DNA from: DASUHT01 sp038230835
GTDB lineage: Bacteria; Actinomycetota; Thermoleophilia; Gaiellales; JAICJC01
DNA length: 12,792 bases
Direction of reading: 5' to 3'
Assembly: GCA_038230835.1 (NCBI GenBank)
Contig: JBBRMM010000037.1
Span: 1-12,792, forward strand
In this document: in pieces, positions 6,174 through 12,506 of the stretch
Layout of the letters: each line of letters starts with the position of its first letter
How positions within the stretch are numbered: the stretch's first letter is position 1
The notes under the pieces: generated by a model
Database searches by the model: none
Told to the model about the DNA's origin: nothing
What the model saw: the letters and a program-made list of their open reading frames with translations, nothing else
Made by a program: the position numbers and the translations under genes

Positions 6174-6578
6174 TAGCACCGCTCGGAGCAGCATGGATGC
6201 TCCAACACCGCCGCACGCTCCAACGCGCGCTCGACTGAGCCCCGTGCGCGCTGCCAGCTGAGGACGAGGAAGCTTTAGCAGCAGTTTGACGGCCAGGAAC
6301 ACCCGAGCCAACGAACGTCCGCGCTGGGGTGCCCATTTCGATCGCCGACACACAGGCTGGGTCGTGGATCCGCAGCCACCAGCACATAGCGGGGACCTGA
6401 TGATAAGGCTTCGCCGAGAGCTCATCCGAGCCACGGGATACGCGAGGCGAGCGTCCCTCAGGGCTGGAGCCGCCCGCGCGTGCGCGGAGCCCACGATGCG
6501 GTTGCAGATGCTCGACGACCAGGCGACCGGGCCGATGCGCGGGCCGAGTCGAGGGACGCACGGGCGCTGCTCAGAGCG
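6174..6578. other. Apparently non-coding or decayed region
   Basis: No frame combines a start, a ribosome binding site and family-like content. A short stretch ending at the TAG 6579-6581 in frame 0 (A-D-A-R-A-E-S-R-D-A-R-A-L-L) is helix-like but has no start and mixed codon quality. I see no clear hairpin or repeat. Confidence 0.4.
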
Positions 6579-6584
6579 TAGGGT
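6579..6584 (+). promoter_or_regulatory. Candidate -10 box (TAGGGT) upstream of the hendecad-repeat gene
   Basis: TAGGGT fits TANNNT. A leaderless start would fall around 6591-6594, where the in-frame codon at 6594 is ACG instead of ATG, with the same nine-base spacing as at 5336/5346. Support is the motif and the spacing only. Confidence 0.25.
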
Positions 6585-6659
6585 GATTCAACCACGGCCG
6601 CTACGTCGGACACCACGATCCCGCTCTGGCAGGCGCTCGCTATCGGCGCCGTCGGCGGC

Positions 6660-7247
6660 GTGGGCGGTGGAGTCCTGGGCTTTCTCGGAGGCTTTCTCGA
6701 TCGGCGGCATGACCGCCGCGAGCGCAAGAAGCAGATGACGCACGACCGCACTGAACTCGAGAAGCAGACCGCGCATGACCGAGCCCAGCGAGAGAAGCAG
6801 ATGCAGCACGACGTGTCCGAACGGATTCGCGCCCGCCAGATCGAGGCGGCCGACGTGTTTCTCGAGGCAGCGATGCGCTCGCAGACGTCGTACACGGCGC
6901 GAACGTTCCCGCTCGGCATGTCCGACGAGGAGCGGGAACACTACATGGACCGCCGTGCGACGGACGGCCTCCGCTACCGGAATGACGCGGCCGCGGCTGT
7001 CGCGCGCCTCAAACTGCTGTTCAGAGCGGACTCGAAGGTGGCAGAGGAAGCCCAGGTGCTCGTGTCACGCCTTGTTGCGCTGGGCCAGGCGGTCGAATCG
7101 ACCAGTAGGGCGTTCCGCGCGGGCGACAAATCGGCTCACGACGAGGCGACAAGCGTCTCCCAGGATCGGCTCGCAGCGGTCGTCGCCTGGCAGAACACGT
7201 TCTGCCAGGCCGTGGAACGCGTTACCGCACGGTCCGAGCAGCCATAA
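6660..7247 (+). CDS. Membrane-anchored coiled-coil protein with 11-residue repeats (start uncertain)
   Basis: From GTG 6660 the product is 195 residues. The frame is open back to 6582 and that extra stretch reads well (TSDTTIPLWQALAIGAVGG), completing a glycine-rich membrane helix that GTG 6660 would cut in half. No ATG, GTG or TTG lies in 6582-6659. Numbering from 6660, a basic stretch DRRHDRRERKK (14-24) follows the helix. Three 11-residue repeats of the form K-Q-x-x-H-D-R-x-x-x-E then occupy 24-56, a hendecad coiled coil. Residues 57-195 are a helical bundle-like region (IEAADVFLEAAM, MSDEEREHYMDRR, then AAVARLKLLFRADSKVAEEA). The likely topology is one N-terminal helix in the membrane with a cytoplasmic helical domain. 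I do not recognise the family; similar one-helix coiled-coil proteins are common and uncharacterised in Actinobacteria. The gene stands alone. Its real start may be a rare codon (ACG 6594) or may be lost. Confidence 0.72.
   Translation: MGGGVLGFLGGFLDRRHDRRERKKQMTHDRTELEKQTAHDRAQREKQMQHDVSERIRARQIEAADVFLEAAMRSQTSYTARTFPLGMSDEEREHYMDRRATDGLRYRNDAAAAVARLKLLFRADSKVAEEAQVLVSRLVALGQAVESTSRAFRAGDKSAHDEATSVSQDRLAAVVAWQNTFCQAVERVTARSEQP
6729..6827 (+). repeat. Three tandem 33-base repeats encoding hendecads
   Basis: 6729-6761, 6762-6794 and 6795-6827 each begin AAG CAG and encode K-Q-M-T-H-D-R-T-E-L-E, K-Q-T-A-H-D-R-A-Q-R-E and K-Q-M-Q-H-D-V-S-E-R-I. The period is exactly 33 bases and in frame, which indicates internal duplication within the coding sequence. 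Confidence 0.8.
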
Positions 7248-7740
7248 GTCGGACCCCGGCAGACTCGCCGACGCCGCGCGGCTCGACACTGGCGCACAGT
7301 TGAACGATCAACCGCTCCCGCGACGACACGCCGCGCGAGTCGCCACTGGATCGCCCAACTGGAGCCGTTTCCCGCATGGCTGAGCGGATCCGAACGGCTT
7401 GTCTACGTGCAGGGGTTTTCCGCGTGGTGGCACACATATGGCACACGGCGGGCCACCGTCCATGGGCACCGATAGCGTGAGCGCCCAGGTGCACACCTGC
7501 CGGATCCTTGGCCGCAACGTACCCGCCCGCGTGCAGCGTCTTGAGCTCGGGCGCCCGCCGTGGTGGCGCAGGGCGACGGCACGGCCCAGGGGATCATGGG
7601 GCAGGCGGCCCCGGACGCCCCCCCCACAGCGGCCCCCGCCTCCAGCGCGGCGCACCGCACGCTGAGTGAGGGCCGAGGCTGTCGCGGCCCGTGATCGGCG
7701 CGAGCGAGCCCTTCTCGAGAACGGGTAAAGCTCTGCCTAT
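7248..7740. other. Intergenic region, no gene seen
   Basis: This 493-base stretch lies between the hendecad-repeat gene and the end of the minus-strand membrane protein gene. Frames on both strands are Pro/Arg-rich and lack plausible starts. It holds the TGGCACAC direct repeat (7428-7446) and a short inverted sequence CCCTTCTCGAGAACGGG (7709-7725) near the 3' end of the minus-strand gene, which might help end that transcript. Confidence 0.4.
7428..7446. repeat. Short direct repeat TGGCACAC-ATA-TGGCACAC
   Basis: Two exact 8-base copies with an 11-base period (one helical turn) stand alone in a gene-free stretch, just after TGCAGGGGTTTTCC. The 11-base spacing would place two protein-binding half-sites on the same DNA face, as in arm-type or direct-repeat activator sites. 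No nearby gene identifies the protein. Confidence 0.4.
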
Positions 7741-8436
7741 CTACGCGGCGGGTGCGCCGTGTCTTCTCAGCAAGATGGAACTGCTCGCGAGGATGAAGAT
7801 GAGGAGGAGCAGGAATCCGATCAGGTCGAGAATGAGCCCGAAGGTGCTGATGACGCCGCCAAGCCCGAAGCCCTGCAGGAAGAGCAGCGGCGCGGCCACG
7901 GTGGCGACCCAGCCAAGCCAGCGCGGCAGCACACCGCTTCGAAGGATGAGCAGGCCGGTCGCGAGTGCGAAGAGGCTGCCGAAGACGTCCCCGACGCTGT
8001 CGAGCGCGTACGTCAAGAGGTACAGCGCGTAGGCGATGCCCGGGTCGTGCTGGGCGGCGTAGGAGGCGACCTTCGCGCCTAGCATGCCGGTGATGCCGAT
8101 GTCGCTGACCGCGTGCAGTGAGATGAAGAGCACGCCGCCGACCAGCACCAGCGAGCTGAGCGTGGTCGGCCGATCCGGCGCACCACGCAGCAGGTGGTAG
8201 AGCTTCCACAGGTAGATCACAAACGCCACGGCGTAGATGACCGACACCCACGCGATCGCCACGAGTCGCTGATCGTGAACGTGGAGGCTAGTTGCGATCG
8301 TTGCCGCTGAGTCGTTCTGGCTCAGCCCGCCACCGAGTATGCCGATCACCACCTCCGCAACGAGTGCGAGCACGTACACGATCCCCGCCGCCCAGGCATA
8401 CCGCTCCCATGTGTCCGAGGGTCGTGGCGCTGTCAT
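7741..8436 (-). CDS. DUF4386-like integral membrane protein, about six helices
   Basis: 231 residues from ATG 8436 (complement), chosen because GAGGAAGGA lies about seven bases upstream on the minus strand; an in-frame upstream start at 8487 has no such site. Hydrophobic segments lie at about 14-35, 58-80, 94-115, 134-165, 172-190 and 196-222. The pattern, with an N-terminal helix, a loop containing Q-N-D-S-A, and the late motif G-V-L-P-R-W-L-G-W-V-A, resembles DUF4386 family inner-membrane proteins, whose function is unknown. No catalytic or metal-binding residues stand out. The C-terminus ends in basic LLRRHGAPAA, consistent with a cytoplasmic tail. It is a single gene transcribed away from the coiled-coil gene at 8746. 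Confidence 0.85.
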   Translation of the reverse strand: MTAPRPSDTWERYAWAAGIVYVLALVAEVVIGILGGGLSQNDSAATIATSLHVHDQRLVAIAWVSVIYAVAFVIYLWKLYHLLRGAPDRPTTLSSLVLVGGVLFISLHAVSDIGITGMLGAKVASYAAQHDPGIAYALYLLTYALDSVGDVFGSLFALATGLLILRSGVLPRWLGWVATVAAPLLFLQGFGLGGVISTFGLILDLIGFLLLLIFILASSSILLRRHGAPAA

Positions 8437-8745
8437 CGTGCCGTCCTTCCTCACGATCGTACGTGGACTCGCTGAAACGCGACTCAACCTGCGGCGCCGA
8501 GGCGAGTCATCTCGACTGGACGATACCCTTTCGCGCGATGCGCATCCTGGTCGCCCGCGCGAGATCGCCTACCACGGCCGCGCCCTGACGGTGGCGGAGG
8601 AGGCTCGCCCGAGTCGTACATCGGGTACGGGCGGTAGGCGCTCGAGCAGAGCGCCGGTGTCGAGGTAGCGGATGGAGCTGCCGCTTCTCCGCCGCGACTA
8701 CTATCCAGCCCTCGCCAGCTTGTACGGCCATCAGGGGAGGGACTT
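8437..8745. other. Divergent intergenic region
   Basis: This 309-base spacer lies between two divergent genes and must hold both promoters. On the plus strand TACTAT (8699-8704) fits a -10 box. Near the minus-strand gene there is a self-complementary ACGATCGT (8453-8460). I see no convincing small ORF. Confidence 0.4.
8699..8704 (+). promoter_or_regulatory. Candidate -10 box (TACTAT) for the 8746 gene
   Basis: TACTAT matches TANNNT, about 40 bases before ATG 8746, leaving room for a leader that carries the ribosome binding site at 8733-8741. The -35 region is not recognisable. Confidence 0.3.
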
Positions 8746-9312
8746 ATGGGCACAGACGCTGGAGACACCGAAGTCCTCCCGCCGCGACCGATCGAGGTGC
8801 TTCAACTCGAACTGGACGGGCTCATCACGCGCGCCCAGACGGTGGTCGCGTCGCTCGAGAAGATGCAGGCCCACTCCTCCAGCCTCGAAGGGTCGCTGGA
8901 TGCCGCCGCCGCGTCCTCTGCGCGCGTGGACACCGCCTTGGAAGAAGCCAAGGGTCGCACCAACGACGCAACCGCGACGATCACTACGGGCGCGGACGTG
9001 CTGGGCACAGCCGCAAACCACGTCGAGGCGGCGGCCAGCCACGCCCAACGCCTCGCCGACGACCTCGCCATCGACGGTGCGATCGAGCCAACCACCGGCC
9101 GAGCGCTCGCATTCCAGCAGGGCCCCGGGTGGGTGCTCGGCACGGCGGTGCTGGCGCTCGCGTTTTACCTCGTCTACGCCAGGATCACCTCGCCCGGCCC
9201 GTGGATCGCCATCGCGGTCGGCCTGGTCATGGCCGTCGCCCTCACCTTCCGCACACGCATCGACGGCGCCGGGCCGCGCACCCGTGCGGCGAGTCAGGAT
9301 CGGCCCGCCTGA
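8746..9312 (+). CDS. Coiled-coil protein with two C-terminal transmembrane helices
   Basis: 188 residues from ATG 8746, preceded by AGGGGAGGG (8733-8741) with four bases between. Residues ~15-110 are a long Ala/Glu/Asp/Thr-rich helix (VLQLELDGLITRAQTVVASL, then SLEGSLDAAAASSARVDTAL) with heptad-like spacing, suggesting a coiled coil. A short linker leads to two hydrophobic segments at about 127-146 (GWVLGTAVLALAFYLVYARI) and 150-168 (PGPWIAIAVGLVMAVALTF). The tail TRIDGAGPRTRAASQDRPA is basic. A membrane hairpin with both ends on the cytoplasmic side is the simplest topology. The helical part is loosely like methyl-accepting or phasin-type helices, but I see no known domain. It converges with the GH5 gene downstream. 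Confidence 0.75.
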   Translation: MGTDAGDTEVLPPRPIEVLQLELDGLITRAQTVVASLEKMQAHSSSLEGSLDAAAASSARVDTALEEAKGRTNDATATITTGADVLGTAANHVEAAASHAQRLADDLAIDGAIEPTTGRALAFQQGPGWVLGTAVLALAFYLVYARITSPGPWIAIAVGLVMAVALTFRTRIDGAGPRTRAASQDRPA

Positions 9313-9372
9313 AGCCAGGTGCAGTCGCAATGGACCTAACGGGTTAGTCCTCGACGAGCGGCGACTCCTGGC

Positions 9373-9388
9373 GTTCGCCGGCGCGAAC
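9373..9388. terminator. Stem-loop between convergent genes, candidate bidirectional terminator
   Basis: GTTCGC (9373-9378) and GCGAAC (9383-9388) pair over six bases around CGGC. It sits between the stops at 9312 (plus) and 9431 (minus). No T-tract on either side. A weaker arm pair CTAAC/GTTAG lies at 9336-9347. Confidence 0.35.
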
Positions 9389-9430
9389 CTCGGCGACCCG
9401 ATCCCCGGCCGCACCAGCGCTGTCTGGGAG

Positions 9431-10597
9431 TCAGCTGGCGGGTGTTTTGAGGGCGGCGGCGATCTGGGTGCCTAGTGGGTTGAGGGTTCCGTCGGGGTTG
9501 AGGATGCGGTAGTCGCCGGCGGTCCACATGCCCCAGCGCGCCCAGCTCAGGCCATGAGCATGAAAGAGGGACAGCATCTGTGACTGGTAGGTGGTGCCTC
9601 CGGTGTCGGCGGCTTTGACGCCCCACTCGCCGACCAGCAGCGGCACGCCGAGCTGGTTGGCGCGGGTGAGCGGCACACCGAGCGCGAGAGCTTGGTTTGT
9701 GGCGGTGCCGTGGTAGGTGGTGGAGGTTTGGTTGTGGGTGGCTGCCCAGCTGGGGTTCCACGCCTCGTCGTCTGCGGTGACGCTGGTGCCCCACAGGCCG
9801 TTCAGGTAGCTGTGCCAGTCGATGGCAAGATGCGCGCGAGCGCCAAACGCGGTGAAGTCGGCGTGCAGCAAGCCGAGGTCGCCGCCGGAGCGCAGCATCA
9901 CAAACACGGTCTGGTTGGGCGCGGCGTGCGCGATCACCGTGCGCACGGCGGCGTCCCACGCGATCACCGCCTGCGTCGCGGTGTGGGTGTTGCCTAGCGC
10001 GCCGACCATCGGCTCGTTGATGACCTCGACGCCAACCACGTTTGGCCGGCTGGCGTAGCGGCCGGCGATCATGCTCGCAAACGCCGTGTAGTACTGGCGT
10101 CCGAGTGCGTCTGTCCACCACGCCGCGGTCGCCGCAAGCTGGTCATCGGGGCCGAACCGACCAGCCTCGGTCGTCGTGTAGAACCAGGCTGGAATGCCGT
10201 TTGCCAGCGGCTGGAAAAACGCCGACCAGTGCCACTGATGCAGGTCGATGACAACGTTTATGTGCGCCGCGGCGTACAGCGCGACCTGACGGTCGAGCGT
10301 GGCCAGCACAGTCTGGCTGTAGCGATGCAGCCCTCCCACAGGAGCGGACAGTTCGATCCTGCTCCACGGCACCAGGATCCGCACCAGATTCGCGTGCATC
10401 GCCTGCACCCTGGCGACCATCGCCGAATCGGCACTCAACTGCACGTCGACACCACGAAGAACCACCACGTGCCCGCTTTGGTCCGAAAACCGCGTACCAG
10501 CCGTGGTCACCCACGGCCGCACCACCGCAGAACCCGCGCTCGGCGCCGCAACCAGACAGCCGATGGCCACCACCAGTAGGAGCCGCACGCCACGCAC
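9431..10597 (-). CDS. Secreted GH5-type glycoside hydrolase (cellulase/endoglucanase-like)
   Basis: 388 residues from GTG 10597 (complement). I prefer this to GTG 10621 because TATCCT (10610-10605) ends seven bases before it, the leaderless arrangement used elsewhere here. It also gives a clean signal peptide: a basic start MRGVR, hydrophobic LLLVVAIGCLVAA, and cleavage about residue 20-24. The mature protein is a GH5-like TIM barrel: GVDVQLS near the start, NVVIDLHQW with Asp118/His120, VEVINEP with acid/base candidate Glu195, IDWHSYL with His262/Tyr264, and LLVGEWGV with nucleophile candidate Glu324. WARWGMWTAGDYRILNPDGT closes the barrel. The length suits a single-domain enzyme; no carbohydrate-binding module is seen. 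It would retain the configuration of a beta-glycosidic bond in a plant or microbial polysaccharide outside the cell; the exact substrate is not predictable. Confidence 0.88.
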   Translation of the reverse strand: MRGVRLLLVVAIGCLVAAPSAGSAVVRPWVTTAGTRFSDQSGHVVVLRGVDVQLSADSAMVARVQAMHANLVRILVPWSRIELSAPVGGLHRYSQTVLATLDRQVALYAAAHINVVIDLHQWHWSAFFQPLANGIPAWFYTTTEAGRFGPDDQLAATAAWWTDALGRQYYTAFASMIAGRYASRPNVVGVEVINEPMVGALGNTHTATQAVIAWDAAVRTVIAHAAPNQTVFVMLRSGGDLGLLHADFTAFGARAHLAIDWHSYLNGLWGTSVTADDEAWNPSWAATHNQTSTTYHGTATNQALALGVPLTRANQLGVPLLVGEWGVKAADTGGTTYQSQMLSLFHAHGLSWARWGMWTAGDYRILNPDGTLNPLGTQIAAALKTPAS

Positions 10598-10604
10598 GTG
10601 CGCC

Positions 10605-10610
10605 AGGATA
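10605..10610 (-). promoter_or_regulatory. Candidate -10 box (TATCCT, minus strand) of the GH5 gene
   Basis: TATCCT on the minus strand ends seven bases before GTG 10597. This fits the TANNNT consensus and a leaderless start, and argues against the longer GTG 10621 start, which would lie upstream of the promoter. Confidence 0.45.
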
Positions 10611-10707
10611 ACCCGAACCACTCACCGCCATTCCCCCGTCGACGGGCCAAAGGATGAAACGATCGACCCCCGGCAACTCCACGAGGCCCGCCGAAACGCC
10701 AGCAGTG

Positions 10708-10713
10708 TACGCT
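10708..10713 (+). promoter_or_regulatory. Candidate -10 box (TACGCT) of the small ORF at 10720
   Basis: TACGCT ends six bases before ATG 10720. The match to TANNNT and the spacing equal those at 853 and 11996. No ribosome binding site is present. Confidence 0.4.
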
Positions 10714-10719
10714 GGCCCG

Positions 10720-10899
10720 ATGCCGTCGAACGATCAGCCGCCCGACAAAACCGCTCCCCCACCCATGCCGCCACGCAGCTGGATCGAGGTGGAACGCCTA
10801 CTCCTCGACGCTGGGTTCCTCGAAGCGTCGAACACCGACGGGGCCGGGGCCGAGCGTGACTCAAGCGGTGCGCGGCGAGGGCCGGATCACCAGCAGTAG
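10720..10899 (+). CDS. Small hypothetical protein, 59 residues
   Basis: ATG 10720 to TAG 10897-10899. The start is chosen from the leaderless-type box at 10708-10713; an in-frame ATG at 10654 lies upstream of that box. The peptide has a Pro-rich start (MPSNDQPPDKTAPPPMPPR), a short amphipathic helix (SWIEVERLLLDAGFLEA), and a polar, Gly/Arg-rich tail ending DHQQ. No membrane segment or cysteine is present. It is divergent from the GH5 gene (123 bases between the starts) and convergent with the PilZ gene. I do not recognise a family. It could also be the surviving 5' end of a longer gene, since the tail is low in character. Confidence rests on the promoter-like box and G/C-ending codons. Confidence 0.45.
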   Translation: MPSNDQPPDKTAPPPMPPRSWIEVERLLLDAGFLEASNTDGAGAERDSSGARRGPDHQQ

Positions 10900-11006
10900 C
10901 GGGGCACCGTCGCTGGTCCACTCGTCAGTTGCGGGCTGCCGGTCACCGAGTCCGCAAGCCACCGGCGCGCTATCGCGATGGTAGGGGGCGTTCGGTGTAA
11001 CTTGGG

Positions 11007-11765
11007 TTAGGCGGCTGCGCGACGGCTGTCGAGATGGTCTGCGCTTGGCTGCTCGGCTGGGGGCAGGGTGGGCGCGTCTGAGCTCTGCCTTCGGTCGGAT
11101 GTCGCGCTTGGGCTGTCGGTCATCTGTGAGAGGTGGGCGAGGGCTTGTTGGTTGTGTTCGGTGAGGTTGCGGATCTCGCAGCCGACCCGGAAGCGGCCGT
11201 AGGGGGCTCGGTCGCAGCGAACGACGCGCGACGTGATCGCCGTCGGTCGGTCGAAAAGCTCGACGTGCACGGTGAGTTGGTCGCCGGGGTCGAGCGGTCG
11301 TTGGCTGGAGAAGGCGAGGCCTGTGGCGGACACGTCGGTGATCCGAACGTCAAGGTCAGTGTTGGTGGGCAGCGACGCGGAGGCCACGATTCTGGCGGTG
11401 GCTGGTTGTCCGATGGCGACTCGTGGTGCCAGCCGCCGCCCCTTGCGGCGGCGTACGGCGGTCACGATCGCGTGCACCAGCGTCTGTTCGCCGCTGTGAA
11501 AGAAGCAGTCTGCGATCTCTAGTTCCACCTCGTACCCGCCACGTCGCTCGTCGCTGATGCGCGCCAACACCCGCAACTGCCTGCGAGCCGAAAGGCGCGG
11601 CGCGTGTAGCAGGATCATGTTGTCTTCATACCCGCAGAAGGACACCGCGAACGATCCGCCGTCTTCAGAGATCAGGTCGATCGAACACGGCGGCGGCGGC
11701 AGGATGCCCTGCGCCAGGCCGAGCAGGTGTCCGGGAGTGGACTGCACTCCCCTCATGATCGGCAC
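11007..11765 (-). CDS. PilZ-domain protein (c-di-GMP receptor candidate)
   Basis: 252 residues from GTG 11765 (complement); ATG 11756 three codons later is an equally good start, and neither has a clear ribosome binding site. Residues ~25-105 form a beta-rich domain (CSIDLISEDGGSFAVSF, then NMILLHAPRLSARRQLRVLA) resembling the N-terminal YcgR-like domain that often precedes PilZ. The PilZ domain spans ~106-205: RRRKGRRLAPR carries the R-x-x-x-R c-di-GMP motif (Arg111/Arg115), DVSATG is the D-x-S-x-x-G motif (Asp144, Ser146, Gly149), and GRFRVGCEIRNLT is the closing strand. Both binding motifs are intact, so c-di-GMP binding is likely. Residues 215-252 are a Ser/Pro/Ala-rich, probably disordered tail. 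The product is cytosolic, with no signal peptide. Its neighbours are a secreted GH5 enzyme and a small ORF, so a role in exopolysaccharide or motility control is possible but inferred. Confidence 0.88.
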   Translation of the reverse strand: MPIMRGVQSTPGHLLGLAQGILPPPPCSIDLISEDGGSFAVSFCGYEDNMILLHAPRLSARRQLRVLARISDERRGGYEVELEIADCFFHSGEQTLVHAIVTAVRRRKGRRLAPRVAIGQPATARIVASASLPTNTDLDVRITDVSATGLAFSSQRPLDPGDQLTVHVELFDRPTAITSRVVRCDRAPYGRFRVGCEIRNLTEHNQQALAHLSQMTDSPSATSDRRQSSDAPTLPPAEQPSADHLDSRRAAA

Positions 11766-11799
11766 CGGGATCCCGCACCTAAAGCCGGATCGTCGCGAG

Positions 11800-11815
11800 C
11801 GACACCAAGGTGTCG
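11800..11815. promoter_or_regulatory. Inverted repeat CGACACC-AA-GGTGTCG upstream of the PilZ gene
   Basis: Seven-base perfect arms (11800-11806, 11809-11815) lie around AA, 35-50 bases upstream of the PilZ start. On the minus strand the right arm yields TTGGTG, and CTTTAG occurs 18 bases further on, which could be a weak -35/-10 pair with the palindrome over the -35. An operator is the likely reading; no regulator is identified. Confidence 0.35.
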
Positions 11816-11983
11816 ACCGAAGCGGGTCAGCTCCAACTCCAGGACAACAGCAGCCCGCCCCTCAGTCGCCGCCCACCGCCGCCCAAGACCTGATCTTCGA
11901 CATCGAACGCCACCAGGGCATCCCGCTTGCCGACGCGCTGGGGACGAGCACCGCCTAAACGACAGCCCAGCCGACCGCCTCGG

Positions 11984-11989
11984 TACCGT
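11984..11989 (+). promoter_or_regulatory. Candidate -10 box (TACCGT) of the 11996 gene
   Basis: TACCGT ends six bases before ATG 11996 with no ribosome binding site between, the same leaderless layout as at 853 and 10720. It decides the start against the in-frame ATG at 11927. Confidence 0.4.
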
Positions 11990-11995
11990 TGCGGC

Positions 11996-12505
11996 ATGGA
12001 CTGGGCAACCGTCGCCATCGCGGCCGTCACCGCCGGTACTGCCCTGGGCGCCAACTGGCAAGCCAACCAGTTCGCCCTCCGCAGGGATGAGCGTCGCCGC
12101 CGCGCAGAACTGGCCGACGACCGCCGCGACCGATACGCCGACTACATCGCCGCTGCACAAGGGATGCCACACGCGCTTGGCGAGATGGACTTCGACGGGT
12201 ACCGCGCCGCGCGACTCGCCGTCGACCAAGCCCGCGCCCAGATCAACCTGATCACCACACCCGCGACCGCCCAAGCGATCCGCGGCTACCAGGACGTGTG
12301 GCAGGCGGTCGTACACGACGCGGCAAGCGACCAGATCGACGGCACCGTCGAGAACTTCCACAAGGCGATGCTCCTCCGTTTCCTCGACCACGCCGGCAAC
12401 ATCGCAGCCGCCGAGGAGGCCACGACCGCGGCGATCCGTGCCGAACTCGACGCGCTCGAAGCGGGGCAGCCAGCCACCGCGCCTCGACAACTCCCACCGG
12501 GGTAG
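11996..12505 (+). CDS. Small membrane-anchored helical protein of unknown function
   Basis: 169 residues from ATG 11996. Residues 1-20 (MDWATVAIAAVTAGTALGAN) are a short hydrophobic N-terminal segment, probably an uncleaved membrane anchor. A strongly charged helix follows (ALRRDERRRRAELADDRRDR, 27-46), then Y-A-D-Y-I-A-A-A. A helical domain spans ~60-157 (YRAARLAVDQARAQINLITT, then AIRGYQDVWQAVVHDAA), with an NFHKAMLLRFLDHAGNIAAA helix. The end is Pro-rich. The layout of one N-terminal helix, an Arg/Glu/Asp-rich stalk and a cytoplasmic helical bundle matches the hendecad-repeat protein at 6660-7247, although the sequences are not obviously homologous. Such proteins are widespread and uncharacterised in Actinobacteria. 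The gene has its own promoter-like box and is closed by a good stem-loop, so it is a single-gene unit. Confidence 0.8.
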   Translation: MDWATVAIAAVTAGTALGANWQANQFALRRDERRRRAELADDRRDRYADYIAAAQGMPHALGEMDFDGYRAARLAVDQARAQINLITTPATAQAIRGYQDVWQAVVHDAASDQIDGTVENFHKAMLLRFLDHAGNIAAAEEATTAAIRAELDALEAGQPATAPRQLPPG

Positions 12506-12506
12506 G

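Noticed and set aside
5908..6561. Minus-strand frames of 186 and 217 residues over the 5955-6580 gap
   Set aside because: Arg/Ala/Ser-rich with no domain, no ribosome binding site, and they run antisense to the zinc-ribbon remnant, which has a recognisable motif.
7617..7650. C-rich stretch with Pro-rich frame on the plus strand
   Set aside because: Low-complexity composition only; no start signal or conserved content supports a gene.
7403..8251. 282-residue minus-strand frame overlapping the DUF4386-like gene
   Set aside because: It is in another frame of the same strand as a clear membrane protein. The His/Arg/Pro-rich translation is a shadow.
11755..11958. 67-codon plus-strand frame ending FDIERHQGIPLADALGTSTA
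   Set aside because: The start overlaps the PilZ 5' end antisense, there is no ribosome binding site or TANNNT box, and most of it is low-complexity Pro/Gln. The last 20 residues look protein-like, so a remnant is possible, but not enough to annotate.
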